A stretch of 64,000 nt of DNA from G963677445 sp963678275 (GTDB lineage Bacteria > Bacteroidota > Ignavibacteria > Ignavibacteriales > Melioribacteraceae), in NCBI GenBank assembly GCA_963678275.1, contig OY782765.1:3596001-3660000 (forward strand), read 5' to 3'. The translations under genes and the position numbers were made by a program. Numbering within the stretch: position 1 is the stretch's first letter; every line of letters starts with the position of its first letter. Shown here one piece after another: positions 17,682 through 27,583 of the stretch. The notes beneath the pieces are model-generated. The model was not told the DNA's origin. It made no database searches and worked only from the letters and a program-made list of their open reading frames with translations.

Positions 17682-19256
17682 TTATACTTTTGCGGACCTT
17701 ATAAAAATATCCGTTGAGATTTTCCATTCATTATTCTTTATTAACATTTTTGTTTTTGCCAGTTTCTCCAGCGAAGCGCGAAGTTTATTAAATGGCAGGG
17801 TAATAATCTCTTTGGTTGATTGTTTTTCGGCAATATATTCCAGGCTATTTTTAAATTTTGGCAAAATCTGATTCTTTCCCTTCATGGTGGTAAATACATT
17901 ATTAACAATATATGGTTTCTGATTGGCAAAATATGTATGCAGAATCGCTATTCCTCCATCATCTATAAGTCTGTCAATAGCCTTCTTCCTTAACTGATGC
18001 GTCAGGTGAATTGATAACACAGTATCAAAAATCCATGTATGTTCTTTATTCAGTAAAGGAGAAAATCCGTTTTCGCCATAAATTGATAAAGGAAATTTTC
18101 TGATATGTTTGATCAGGCGATATTCCTTTGAAATGAATCTGTAAGTAGCAGCCGAAACAGGGGCGGATAAAATCTTCTGCCTTACATAGTGCCCGAGGAA
18201 ATTTCGTTGACAGTGATCAATGATATATAATATCGCTGCCGGTTTAAAATTTGAATTTCCTGCAATTCCTGAGAGCATATCAGCAAAAATCTGACTCGAA
18301 CTTCTGACCGAAAATGAATTCAGATTCCAGTCGGGATTGTTAATGGTGTCACCATAGGACCATAAATTCTTAATACCATATGATGTCAGGAAATCGATTA
18401 GGCGCTCTCCATTTTCAAGTATTCCTTTTCTGGAAAAAAGGTAATCGCCGATTCCATGATCAATCCATGTTTCAGGATTAAAATCTGCCATTTCATTCAT
18501 CAATTCACGGCACTTTGTTATTGAAGGGGCATTTCTCGCGGATGTAAACCCGTGAAACGCAATTTCGTTCCCTGCCTGATAGAATTCTTGCAGAAGCTCT
18601 TTATATCCCGGTGTATTCAGTCCGTGATATAAAGATCCCTCATATTCTTCAGTGTAAGGAAATACCGACTTTGTAATATTAATTTTGTTTTTGACAAGCA
18701 ACCGCGATATTTCGCCGAATTTCTCAATCGATTCCCAATCAGCGTGATCCGTTATAACAAGAGCCGAATTTGCCCCGCCCGGAAATGGTTCCGCCCACGC
18801 TGTTTGTTCTGGTGTTTGAATTTTGTTTATCAAAAGAGAAAAGCTGAAATAATCGTTCAGCGATATGATTTTGTCTTCAGAAAAAAGTGAAAGACCACAG
18901 GATTTTCTGTTTTTAAGAGGAATTCTTATAGCAAATCCTCTTTTTGATTTTTTAACAGACTGGAATGGAGATTTTGGAAGATCGATCCTGTAAAAATTAT
19001 CTTCCATTTTTATCACAACAAAACAACCGGACGGGAAATACAAGAAAGACTCGTTTATTTCCTTTAAATCCCTGGTTGAATTTATTGACCACATTTTTTC
19101 ACAAATTAAATTCAGAATGAGCTCAGCATGTTCTTCATCTGAAACGGGTAATTCAGAATGAAAAACCAGCTCATAATTCAATTCGTCATGAATCACCTGT
19201 TTCGATGTAAATCCAATTTTTTTATCATCTGAAAGGAGTAAACATTCAATATTCAA
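17682..19256 (-). CDS. Polysaccharide-deacetylase-like (NodB-fold) protein
   Basis: This 524-residue protein starts at TTG with CGGAGAAT upstream. Its start overlaps the stop of the FemAB-like gene (TTGA). The middle contains a NodB/glycoside-hydrolase-type barrel: ALVITDHADWESIEKFGEIS (the D-H-AD motif), FPYTEEYEGSLYHGLNTPGY, NEIAFHGFTSARN (catalytic-like H-x-x-x-x motif) and W-IDHGIGDYLFSRKG. A late AILHTYFANQKP supplies the usual distal Leu-His. The first ~140 residues are unique. No signal peptide was seen, so it may act on cytoplasmic lipid-linked or nucleotide-linked sugars. Function is inferred from the fold and from its operon with FemAB-like and GNAT genes. Confidence 0.65.
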   Translation of the reverse strand: MNIECLLLSDDKKIGFTSKQVIHDELNYELVFHSELPVSDEEHAELILNLICEKMWSINSTRDLKEINESFLYFPSGCFVVIKMEDNFYRIDLPKSPFQSVKKSKRGFAIRIPLKNRKSCGLSLFSEDKIISLNDYFSFSLLINKIQTPEQTAWAEPFPGGANSALVITDHADWESIEKFGEISRLLVKNKINITKSVFPYTEEYEGSLYHGLNTPGYKELLQEFYQAGNEIAFHGFTSARNAPSITKCRELMNEMADFNPETWIDHGIGDYLFSRKGILENGERLIDFLTSYGIKNLWSYGDTINNPDWNLNSFSVRSSSQIFADMLSGIAGNSNFKPAAILYIIDHCQRNFLGHYVRQKILSAPVSAATYRFISKEYRLIKHIRKFPLSIYGENGFSPLLNKEHTWIFDTVLSIHLTHQLRKKAIDRLIDDGGIAILHTYFANQKPYIVNNVFTTMKGKNQILPKFKNSLEYIAEKQSTKEIITLPFNKLRASLEKLAKTKMLIKNNEWKISTDIFIRSAKV

Positions 19257-20335
19257 CTGATTCTCCGAAATAATTTTAATATCGACGAAACTGTCTCTTT
19301 ATTTTTCTGAACAAGGGGCCATATCTTTCTAAATAATAAATATTTTCCAGGGGAAAAAATAAACACATAAGGATCGGCAAATTGTATATGTTCAGGGTTG
19401 AATCCATGTTTGAACCGCATCACTCCCGGGCTTCCTCCCGATGAAAAATCATATCCCAGAAATCCGTTCCGCATAGCATAAAGAATCGCCTGCCAGTGAA
19501 TAAAATGACCCGCTTTCAGATCCTTTTCCATTCTCATTGTTCCACCCATTACATATGTGCACCTTCTGCCGGCAAGAATTGAATAATGTGCCGATACCGG
19601 AATATCATTGTAGTTTGCCGTAAGAATCATCGCGAACCCGTCATTTACCTGGCTGATAAGCCATTCACCAAAATCCTCCCATTTTCTGACTGCGTATCCA
19701 TGCTGAATACCGTTAAGCTCTATCAGGTTATATGCTTCCTTAATTTCTTCGGGTGTTCTCGCGTATCTCAATTCCAAACCCGATTTCATCGATGCCCGAA
19801 TATTTCTGCGGGTATTTGAATTAAAACTTTTCAAAAGTTTTTCCTCATTATCCGCTCCGGTAAATCGATTGAAATCAATCCACAAAAGCTGGTTGGGCGC
19901 GTAAGCAAAACGAAAAGGAAATCCCCTTTCCGAATGAGCATCAATTTTTAATTCAGTTTCAGGCAGCAGAAATTCAGTCGTTCGGTCTGTTGAAAATGGC
20001 GCCTCCATTTGAAAAGCGTTGCACTTAATAGTTTTACAATAATTTACAGCTTCACTTACCAGAAATTTTATTTCAGCCTCACGTCCCTTCTTTATCAGCG
20101 GACCCATGGGGCAATTTACAAACTTAAACGGACCGAATTTTGCGATAACCAATCCAATCCCTCCAATCAGTTCGTTTTCCTCAACTGCCGCCAGTATTAC
20201 ATATCTGAATCCGTACGCCTCAAAACTGCCCAGCCAACTGCTCAACAGCATCGGATGGCCCCGCTCCGAGGAAAACATAAATTCATCCCATTTTTTTAAC
20301 AGGGGGCTTATCTTATCAATAAATTGTATTTCCAA
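19253..20335 (-). CDS. FemAB-like GNAT-fold protein
   Basis: This 360-residue protein has the double-GNAT architecture of FemX/FemAB and exopolysaccharide-associated BioF2-like acyltransferases. The second half shows SNTRRNIRASMKSGLELR, AHYSILAGRRCTYVMGGT and a terminal GFLGYDFSSGGSPGVMRFKH, the DFSGG...FK signature of the family. The most upstream start is a TTG with a poor ribosome site and no convincing ATG replaces it, so the start is uncertain. FemAB proteins attach amino acids to peptidoglycan precursors, while relatives in Gram-negative polysaccharide clusters have unknown acyl or aminoacyl acceptors. The overlap with the deacetylase-like gene implies joint action. Confidence 0.8.
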   Translation of the reverse strand: MEIQFIDKISPLLKKWDEFMFSSERGHPMLLSSWLGSFEAYGFRYVILAAVEENELIGGIGLVIAKFGPFKFVNCPMGPLIKKGREAEIKFLVSEAVNYCKTIKCNAFQMEAPFSTDRTTEFLLPETELKIDAHSERGFPFRFAYAPNQLLWIDFNRFTGADNEEKLLKSFNSNTRRNIRASMKSGLELRYARTPEEIKEAYNLIELNGIQHGYAVRKWEDFGEWLISQVNDGFAMILTANYNDIPVSAHYSILAGRRCTYVMGGTMRMEKDLKAGHFIHWQAILYAMRNGFLGYDFSSGGSPGVMRFKHGFNPEHIQFADPYVFIFSPGKYLLFRKIWPLVQKNKETVSSILKLFRRIS

Positions 20336-20954
20336 ACCAAGATCTTGGAATAATTATTAAAAACTGTTTCTGCAATTATTGCCTCAAAATATAGTAAAAA
20401 CAGGGTTGAGATGTATACAATTAAAATAATTCCCTCAAAAACCATTTACACAAAATTATTTACACTACCCGTTTATTCGACATTTAGTGGAACCAGAACG
20501 ACCCGGACGAAAGTTATTATTACTCATTGTTCTATAAACTGAGTAAAAATAATCCCATTTACGAAAATCTGCCACGACCAAAGCCCCCCGTGTCCCACTT
20601 GGCCCATTGCACCTGGCAAAAACCTCACGCCAGGAAGAACAGGATTTACAGGATTGAATAGATTAACAGGATAAAGAATCGGTATCGCTATCGGATTCGG
20701 TATCGTCTTTCAACCTCTCAGTATAAAATGAACACCTCTGGTAAAACCACAATCCGGTTGTCATGCTCTTACTCATACTCCTACTCTTACTCTGATTTTT
20801 TCATTCACCATTCAATATCCCCATTCACAATTCTTTACCGCCTTTTTGGGCGCAATGGTCCAGTTGCATCAAAATATTTCTGGCTATTATTTTGAATTTT
20901 CACTATTTTATTTTAAGTACCTTAAAAACTATTTTTGTTAAGGAGGCAATAAAT
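20336..20954. repeat. Intergenic dispersed repeats
   Basis: There is no gene here. From about 20575 on, this region is built of phrases that recur many times in the window: AAGTCCC(CC)GTGTCCCAC, GAACAGGATTTACAGGATTG, AACAGGATAAAGAATCGGTA, TATCGCTATCGGATTCGGTA and (CTTACT)-rich CATACTCCTACTCTTACTCT. The same set in the same order is seen near 25360-25690, 26480-26815, 45240-45350, 45510-45620, 46020-46085, 52370-52450 and 52890-53040. Confidence 0.6.
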
Positions 20955-23087
20955 ATGAGGTGGGTATTATTAGTTTTAATTTTTCTTTTTAATTCACTAG
21001 CCGCTCAGAATATAAATGAATTTGAGCTGATAAATCATGTCCCAAATCAGATCAGCGTTGTTGCGATTGGAGATGATATTCTGGCTTTGGGAGCTCCGCA
21101 AAAAATTTCCTTATATGATATTCGGGAACCAGATAAACCAAAATTAGCATGTTGTGTTTCTGATGCTGCCGACTACGAGGTTGTCAAAATGCAGTTTCAG
21201 AATTCTTATTTATTCTACGCGAATCTGCACAATATCAGAGTATATGATATTAGTGATCCTCGCAGCCCGATCTTAAAGATCGATAAGGAATCTGATGATG
21301 AAATATTGGATATGGTTTATTCGGATGGGCATTTATTTGTTTCAAAATATGAGATAGGCGTTGAAATTTGGGAGGTAACCGGCAATTTTACGCAGCTGAA
21401 CCAGGTATCTCTTGTTCCAAGGCCAGTTGATCAGGAAATATACACTTTAATAGTTAAAGACTCACTGATGTTTTTCCAGCACTTCTATCATGGCCGGATA
21501 TATGATATTAGTGATATAACAAGCCCCCGATATCTCTCATTTTTTTCACCGCCGGATCTATATGGAGGTCCTGTGGAAATGTTGGATATAAAGCTGGACG
21601 GGGCTTACCTTTACGCGGCGGTTAATTATTATGGTTTAATCTGTTTTGATATTTCTGATCCGGCGGGTCCCATAATGACCGATAAATTAAATACAGATGA
21701 TATCAATTCAAAAAAAATTACATTATGTGATGATTATGTTTTGCTTCATTGCGCCGACAAACGATTTGTGGTCAATAAAAGCGATCCATACAATCTTGAA
21801 TATTGGCAATGGACTTCCTCTGTTAATTTCAGTAATTCCATAGTAAAGGATTCTCTTGTTTATTCAATTTCACAAGATTCGGATCTCTATTTATTTATCC
21901 ACAAAAACACAGGCACATTCTCGCTTCGGGCTGAATATATGGGGTGCGCTGCTGTCACATCCTCGATCATATCAGATGATTTTCTCGCGGTTCAGGACAA
22001 TTTGAAAGGATTTGTTCTATACAACATGGAGCCATTCCATTTGCCTGAAAAACACTCCAGGTATAAATTTATCCCCCAGCAGCTTAACACGATGACCAGA
22101 AAAGGCAATTTTTACTACAACGGAGCTGAATCGAGATTTTATATCCTGGAATACCGCACTGAATATGGAAGCATGATAAACCACGGAGCTATTGAGATTC
22201 CCTCATCTGTTATGCTGGCCGAAGATTCCTTATTATATATTTCAGATTCTCAGCATCTTACTATATTTGATATCAGCCAGCCTGAAACACCGGCCGAGTT
22301 GAGTTCGGTTTTTGTTGACTTCCCTAAAGAACATATTTACAAAGATGATAATCTTTTATATCTCCTCTGCGGAATATATGGCGTTCAGATCATGGATGTG
22401 GCAAATCCCGAAAGTCCCGAATTTATTACTAATTTCAGTTATAACTGGGAGGCCATGACCGGCGCTGCCGCAATTGATGATTATCTGTATCTTTCTTCAT
22501 ACAGTTCGACAGGAGGCGCTTTATTCACACTCAACAACTCAAACCCTTCTAATCCTGATTTGATTAGTATGGAAGTTGGAGCGGGAGGATACAAATTAGC
22601 CCGCAGAGACAATTATCTTTACACATTGTTTGATGGACTTAACAAAATTGACATCACCGACCGTGAAAACCCGGTTCTTAAAACTACAATGTCATTGCCT
22701 GCCGGCGGCGGCGATATTTCTCTTTCTGATTCCCTCATCGCGGTTTCAATATGGAATCATGGGGTATTTATTATCAGGGATAATGAATTTAACGCTACAC
22801 CTGTGGAAACAATTGAAGAAAATCTTTCCCGATTTGACCTTTCACAAAATTACCCCAATCCCTTTAACGCCTCGACAACAATTCTTTTTTCATTACCCAA
22901 TGAAGAGTTAGCAGAAATCAATATTTACAATATCTCCGGGGAAAAAATCATGTCAACAGAATTTGCCGGACAAAAAGGGAACAATAAATATTTTTTTGAC
23001 GGCGCGAATTTAGCTTCAGGTATATATCTCTATTCTCTTAAAGCCGGTGGATTCAGGCAGGTTAGAAAAATGCTTCTCTTAAAATAG
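20955..23087 (+). CDS. Secreted beta-propeller (LVIVD-like) protein with T9SS sorting domain
   Basis: This protein has 710 residues from ATG 20955, chosen because AAGGAGG lies just upstream and a clean signal peptide (MRWVLLVLIFLFNSLAAQ) follows. The upstream in-frame start would bury it. The body is made of LVIVD-type propeller blades, each with a phrase such as IRVYDISDPRSPIL, GRIYDISDITSPRYL, LICFDISDPAGPI, LTIFDISQPETPAEL or VQIMDVANPESPEF. From about residue 620 the C-terminus is a type A T9SS sorting domain (FDLSQNYPNPFNASTTILFS, ending RKMLLLK). It is probably exported to the cell surface or medium; the ligand is unknown. It is co-oriented with and 57 bp before a second propeller gene. 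Confidence 0.88.
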   Translation: MRWVLLVLIFLFNSLAAQNINEFELINHVPNQISVVAIGDDILALGAPQKISLYDIREPDKPKLACCVSDAADYEVVKMQFQNSYLFYANLHNIRVYDISDPRSPILKIDKESDDEILDMVYSDGHLFVSKYEIGVEIWEVTGNFTQLNQVSLVPRPVDQEIYTLIVKDSLMFFQHFYHGRIYDISDITSPRYLSFFSPPDLYGGPVEMLDIKLDGAYLYAAVNYYGLICFDISDPAGPIMTDKLNTDDINSKKITLCDDYVLLHCADKRFVVNKSDPYNLEYWQWTSSVNFSNSIVKDSLVYSISQDSDLYLFIHKNTGTFSLRAEYMGCAAVTSSIISDDFLAVQDNLKGFVLYNMEPFHLPEKHSRYKFIPQQLNTMTRKGNFYYNGAESRFYILEYRTEYGSMINHGAIEIPSSVMLAEDSLLYISDSQHLTIFDISQPETPAELSSVFVDFPKEHIYKDDNLLYLLCGIYGVQIMDVANPESPEFITNFSYNWEAMTGAAAIDDYLYLSSYSSTGGALFTLNNSNPSNPDLISMEVGAGGYKLARRDNYLYTLFDGLNKIDITDRENPVLKTTMSLPAGGGDISLSDSLIAVSIWNHGVFIIRDNEFNATPVETIEENLSRFDLSQNYPNPFNASTTILFSLPNEELAEINIYNISGEKIMSTEFAGQKGNNKYFFDGANLASGIYLYSLKAGGFRQVRKMLLLK

Positions 23088-23144
23088 GAAGCTCTCTATT
23101 TTCTGATTAAAAGAATGATAATTTTAGTTTGGGAGGAATAAAAA

Positions 23145-25331
23145 ATGAAGGCAATAGTCTCTTTTTATTTAGTAATTTTATTTATTTTTTTTGCCGGCCA
23201 GAGTTTTGGCCAGCAATATTCAGGATGGAAAAATTATTCATATAGCGGATTAGTGACCTCAATCGCGGAAAAAGACAATGAACTATGGATAGGATCAACA
23301 GGAGGATTGTGGAGATATAATAAAACTACCGGAGAAAAAACTTTCTACAATAAGTTTAACTCCGGTTTGCCATATATAGATATCAGAAATATTCAATTAG
23401 ATAAAAATGGAAATTTATGGTTTGCCATTCGCAAAGTCGCTGTAAAATTCGATGGCTCCGAATGGCATGTTTATAACTCAACAAACAGCCCTTTACCTGA
23501 TGCTGAAATCAGAACAATAGCAGTTGATCTGGATGGAAATATATGGTTTGGAACAGGGGGCGGGGGCGCTGTTATGTTTGACGGTGCGAACTGGGTAATC
23601 TATAATACCCAAAATTCGGGAATACCGGGTGATTCAATAAATGATATTTCCGCCTCTTCAACCGGCGATATTTGGTTCGCGTTTGAAAGTTATGGACTTT
23701 CAAAAAAAAATGGTGATGATTGGATAATTTACGATCCCGGGAACTGTGGTATCCCTGCAAACTCCATCTTGATGATAGATACAGATGAAGATAATAATGT
23801 TCTGGTGGGTACACATGCATGGGGAGCGGCTCTTTTTAACGGTTCTTCCTGGGAGGTTTGGAACACCTCAAATTCCCAGTTGCCCAGCAATTATCTGTTA
23901 GATATATTTTTTGATTCTAAAGGTTATAAATTTTTCGGATCTTATGCCGGGCTGACAATTTTTGACGGAACAGAATGGAAAAATTTTAATACGGGAAATT
24001 CAGGTATTCCGGGCAATGCAATTTTCAACATTTTTCAGGATCATCAAAATAATATCTGGCTTGGCGTTTTCAGGCATGGAGCGGTGAAATTTGATGAATC
24101 AGACTGGTTTCTTATTCCAACTGCCACTCCAATCAGGACAAATTGTATCACCTCAATAGGCATCGATGATTTTGGAACTGTCTGGTTTGGAGCAAATGGG
24201 ATTGTTAAATATGATGGTTCTACGTGGGAACATTTTCAATCAATAAATTGCATTTCCCAATGGGATTTAACCGTTGGGACAAATTCAATAGTTTGTGAAG
24301 AAGGTGAAAAAATGTGGTTTGCTACCGAGGGAATCGGATATCTGTTATATACCGGCATCAACTGGCTGGTTTTTAATATGGGCACAGGGTATAATGCTTT
24401 TTATGCGGAAGACTTGGCTATTGACAAAGATAAAACAAAATGGATTGCAACGATAAATGGATTATCTCAATTTCATGGCGGGGTCATAAACTTTTTCACA
24501 CAATATAATTCGCCTCTTCTGTCAAGTCATCTCCATGCGGTGTCAATTGATTCAAGCGGGAATAAATGGATCAGTATGAGCAACGAAGGCGTTTGTAAAT
24601 TTGATGGCGAGAACTGGACCTTTTTCAGGCAATCCCTGACTGGTTTAATATCAAATTATATTACTTGCATTGAAACAGATATGGAAGGGAAAATATGGTT
24701 CGGAAGCAGCTTTGGTGTAAGCTGTTTTGATGGAACGAACTGGAGGACTTATAATAAAATAAACTCTGGATTACCGGATAACAAGATTAAAGTTATATCA
24801 ACAGATAAGGAAGGAAATATTTGGTTCGGAACTTTTTATTCTGGAGTCGCCAGATTTAACGGGAATGAATGGACTGTATATAATACCTCAAACTCAGGTT
24901 TGCATGATGATGCGATTTATGATATCGCCATAGATCATAATAACAACATATGGTTCGCGACAGCATATGGTGGCGCCGCCTGTTTTGAAGCGGGCATAAC
25001 TTCTGTTGAAACTGAAGATGAGCATATCAGCCGTAAGGAGTTTCTGCTTCTTCAAAATTACCCCAATCCATTTAATCCGGTTACAAAAATCAAATATTCT
25101 TTGGGTGAGAATCTGCGGACCGCCGGAAAAAGCTATGATGGCAGATTAAAAACCACAATAAAGATATATGACATACTTGGAACCGAAACAGCGACACTTG
25201 TCGATGAAATAAAATCTCCGGGAACATACGAAGTTGAGTGGAATGGCGAAGACCATGCTTCAGGAGTGTATTTTTGTAAATTGTCAGTGGGAAATTATGT
25301 AAAAACTATCAAACTCCTGCTATTGAAATAA
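23145..25331 (+). CDS. Secreted two-component-regulator-type propeller protein with T9SS sorting domain
   Basis: This 728-residue protein has a signal peptide (residues 1-22) and a long array of about fourteen propeller repeats of the W-FG/T...G-x-x-x-FDG-x-x-W-x-x-YNTxNSGLP type (Reg_prop), the sensor blades of hybrid two-component systems. Here, however, no membrane segment, kinase or regulator follows. From about residue 630 comes a T9SS type A sorting domain (LLLQNYPNPFNPVTKIKYSL, ending IKLLLLK). The sensor module has thus been turned into a secreted product. GGGAGGAATAAAAA precedes the ATG. It forms a likely operon with the preceding propeller gene. Confidence 0.9.
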   Translation: MKAIVSFYLVILFIFFAGQSFGQQYSGWKNYSYSGLVTSIAEKDNELWIGSTGGLWRYNKTTGEKTFYNKFNSGLPYIDIRNIQLDKNGNLWFAIRKVAVKFDGSEWHVYNSTNSPLPDAEIRTIAVDLDGNIWFGTGGGGAVMFDGANWVIYNTQNSGIPGDSINDISASSTGDIWFAFESYGLSKKNGDDWIIYDPGNCGIPANSILMIDTDEDNNVLVGTHAWGAALFNGSSWEVWNTSNSQLPSNYLLDIFFDSKGYKFFGSYAGLTIFDGTEWKNFNTGNSGIPGNAIFNIFQDHQNNIWLGVFRHGAVKFDESDWFLIPTATPIRTNCITSIGIDDFGTVWFGANGIVKYDGSTWEHFQSINCISQWDLTVGTNSIVCEEGEKMWFATEGIGYLLYTGINWLVFNMGTGYNAFYAEDLAIDKDKTKWIATINGLSQFHGGVINFFTQYNSPLLSSHLHAVSIDSSGNKWISMSNEGVCKFDGENWTFFRQSLTGLISNYITCIETDMEGKIWFGSSFGVSCFDGTNWRTYNKINSGLPDNKIKVISTDKEGNIWFGTFYSGVARFNGNEWTVYNTSNSGLHDDAIYDIAIDHNNNIWFATAYGGAACFEAGITSVETEDEHISRKEFLLLQNYPNPFNPVTKIKYSLGENLRTAGKSYDGRLKTTIKIYDILGTETATLVDEIKSPGTYEVEWNGEDHASGVYFCKLSVGNYVKTIKLLLLK

Positions 25332-25734
25332 AAAAGCCGAAACCGAATGTTTTTATGGAAAAGAAGAACAGGATAAAGAATCGGTATCGGTATCGTCTTT
25401 CAACCACTCAGCACAAAATGAACACCGCTGGCAAAACCACAAACCCGGTTGTCATACTCTTACTCTTACTCATACTCTTACTCTGATTTTTTTCTTAACC
25501 ACAAAGGACACAAGGGAAGGCACAAAGCTCGCAAAGAAGAACAGTTTAACATGATAAGGAATCGGTATCGCTATCGGATTCGGTATCGTTTTTCAACCAC
25601 TCAGGAGAAAATGACACAAACCCAATTTCCACTATAAACCAGGCCTCTTTTCATTCATAATTCATAATTCACCATTCACAATTATTTGCCTCTTTCTTTT
25701 GGCGCGCGAGCGCCGAGCTCAAACACCCTCTCAT
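25332..25734. repeat. Intergenic dispersed repeats
   Basis: There are two successive copies of the AACAGGATAA...GGTATCG...CTTTCAACCACTCAG...(TACTCT)n module, the second preceded by ACCACAAAGGACACAAGG. No gene is supported. Open frames here read through simple repeats. Confidence 0.6.
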
Positions 25735-26136
25735 CTATTTTGCCCAGTTCTCCAGCTTCAATCCAGGGACTCTCTGAAATTCTTTTTCATTATTTGTAAC
25801 GAGGATAGCATCCAGAGCAAGAGCATGGGCGGCTATCAGCATGTCCATACCCCCTATTATGGTCCCCCTTTTTTCAAGTTCCGCTCTTATTATCCCATAT
25901 TTTCGGGCTGCGTTTTGTTTATAGGGAATAATTTCAAATGGGGCAAGAAAACAAAGCAGGTTGAGAGCGTTTTTTTCCCTTCTGTTGCTTTTCTGAACTC
26001 CATATTCAAGTTCCGATAGTGTAATAGAGGAAAGAGTTATTCTGTGATCCATTTTTGCTTTGAGCCGGTCAATAACCATTTCAGATTTATTATTGATTAT
26101 GTAAATACAAATATTTGTATCCAGCATATATAACAT
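25735..26136 (-). CDS. vapC: VapC-type PIN-domain toxin
   Basis: This 133-residue PIN-domain ribonuclease has its acidic residues in place: Asp6 in MLYMLDTNIC, Glu43 in TLSELEYGV, Asp98 in GGMDMLIAAHAL and Asp/Glu at VTNNEKEF. It is predicted to cleave tRNA or rRNA when free. The antitoxin gene ends at the same base where this ATG begins (TAATG overlap). Full length and all motifs are intact, so the module is probably active. The 3' end runs into repeat DNA. Confidence 0.93.
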   Translation of the reverse strand: MLYMLDTNICIYIINNKSEMVIDRLKAKMDHRITLSSITLSELEYGVQKSNRREKNALNLLCFLAPFEIIPYKQNAARKYGIIRAELEKRGTIIGGMDMLIAAHALALDAILVTNNEKEFQRVPGLKLENWAK

Positions 26137-26360
26137 TATATCTCCCGGCTTTGAGGCAGGTCTTCAGGCCGCTCATTCATAAAATCTTCCGAAAAACCCT
26201 CAAGGCTTTCCAAAAATATTTCCCAGACCTTATTTTTTGGCATCAATGCCACCATATCGCCGACCTTTTTGATATATACTTCATCCCCATCAAACCGGTA
26301 CTCCTTTGGCAGCCTGACTGCCTGGCTTCTTCCATTCTTGAATATTTTTGCAGATTCCAT
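26136..26360 (-). CDS. vapB: VapB-type antitoxin
   Basis: This 74-residue antitoxin has an N-terminal SpoVT/AbrB swapped-hairpin DNA-binding domain (KIFKNGRSQAVRLPKEYRF). A C-terminal toxin-binding tail is rich in acidic and aromatic residues (FLESLEGFSEDFMNERPEDL). GGGAG lies 8 bases before the ATG. It precedes and overlaps vapC, the standard order. A GATATATATC palindrome just upstream may be the site of autorepression. Confidence 0.93.
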   Translation of the reverse strand: MESAKIFKNGRSQAVRLPKEYRFDGDEVYIKKVGDMVALMPKNKVWEIFLESLEGFSEDFMNERPEDLPQSREI

Positions 26361-26377
26361 AATTTTTTTCTCCCAAT

Positions 26378-26387
26378 GATATATATC
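26378..26387. promoter_or_regulatory. Possible VapBC operator
   Basis: GATATATATC, a perfect 10-bp palindrome, lies 18 bp before vapB, followed by GCAGTATATACTTTCTGC. The position fits autoregulation, but AT-rich palindromes are common by chance. Confidence 0.3.
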
Positions 26388-26459
26388 GCAGTATATACTT
26401 TCTGCGTGATAATGTCAAGAACAATTCAAATTATTTTCTTATCGTAACACCTGTAATAT

Positions 26460-26823
26460 CTGCCTGGGATTTCACTCTCCGATTTTTTCCTGAACCACAA
26501 AGAGCACAAGGAAGAACAGGATTAACATGATTGTATAGATGAACAGGATAAGGAATCGGTATCGCTATCGGATTCGGAATCGTCTTTCAACCTCTCAGGA
26601 CAAAATGAGCACCTATGATAAAACCACAATCCCGGTTGTCATACTCTTACTCTTACTCTCACTCTGATTTTTTCCTTAACCACAAAGAGCACAAGGAAGG
26701 CACAAAGCACACAAAGAAGAACAGGATTAACAGGATAAAAAGCGGTATCGCCTTTTACTCGTTCAGCGAAAAAAGGCCCACCTCAATACAATCATAACCC
26801 GGCCTCTTTTCATTCCTCATTCC
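26460..26823. repeat. Intergenic dispersed repeats
   Basis: There are two further copies of the ACCACAAAGAGCACAAGG / AACAGGATAAGGAATCGGTA / (ACTCTT)n module. No gene is supported. Confidence 0.6.
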
Positions 26824-27028
26824 TAAGCTGGCAAAGCCAGAACCAAAATAAATCCTGAACGAATGATCGTACTCGTTCTCGTAATTGTCCTCGAACCCGG
26901 CTTTTTTTCTCGGGTTAATTATTCGAGAACGATAACGAGCACCTGTACTATGAGTACGAGTACGACTAATTAAATCAATTTACTCAATTCAATATTCTGC
27001 CATAAAAAGCAAGAATATTATTGTTAAG
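26824..27028. repeat. Left arm of ~200-bp inverted repeat around cassette array 1
   Basis: The sequence from TAAGCTGGCAAAGCCAGAAC to AATATTATTGTTAAG returns in reverse orientation at 31604-31800. The interior contains quasi-periodic GTACTCGTTCTCG and GAGTACGAGTACGA phrases. The two arms enclose the cassette array almost exactly. Confidence 0.7.
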
Positions 27029-27104
27029 TCCCCTAATTCCTCATTCCTAATTCCTCATTCCTAATTCCTAATTCTCAATTGTTTATTATTAATTATTAAT
27101 TGCT

Positions 27105-27566
27105 TCTTGTCAATTATTTTCCTATTTTGCGTATGACTGATGGTTTTGGGGTAATAAGCGCTCGAAAAAGCGAATTGTAGTTTTATTTGATATAGATTAA
27201 AATATGATTTTTCTTTTAGCGAGGTATCGTTTTGGTGAGTTATCCACCTGCGTTTCATTTCGGCGCAATGCCCAGGCATGCAGGGACAAGCGTTGCGGAG
27301 TTGTGTAGATAAAGATTACTGTAAATTGTTGATAAAAACATAACAAAAAACAGAAAATAAGTTGTTCATGGCAATAAACATTAAATAAAACAGAGAACAA
27401 ACCGTATTAAATACCCACAGGCGTGAAAATACAGCGGTTACGTCCAATTTTTCTCCATGGGACTGAATTTTATGGCATGACTATACCTGTGGAGTACATT
27501 ATTGCTTAATATGTTGATTGTTGTTAATATTTTTTTGAGCAATAATGTATAAAATTCTTAATTGTT
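27105..27566 (+). promoter_or_regulatory. Leader of cassette array 1 (attI/Pc-like), copy 1
   Basis: This roughly 460-bp non-coding stretch is repeated as the leader of array 2 (53046-53458). Matching landmarks are CTTGTCAATTAT, AATAAGCGCTCGAA, GATATAGATTAAA, AATAAGTTGTTCATGG, AACCGTATTAAATACCCA, AGCGGTTACGTCCAATT and TTTTTTGAGCAATAATGTAT. Copy 1 carries a roughly 50-bp extra segment near 27240-27300 and stop codons in every frame, so it is not a gene. Identity to copy 2 ends at TTGTTA (GTT at 27564-27566), after which the arrays carry unrelated genes. TTGAGC...TATAAA just before the junction may be the cassette promoter. The comparison to attI is inference. Confidence 0.6.
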
Positions 27567-27583
27567 AGAGCGATCAAATAATT

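Noticed and set aside
27061..27400. Integrase gene remnant on the minus strand of the array 1 leader
   Set aside because: Minus-strand frames here have no tyrosine-recombinase motif (no R...HxxR...Y); not supported.
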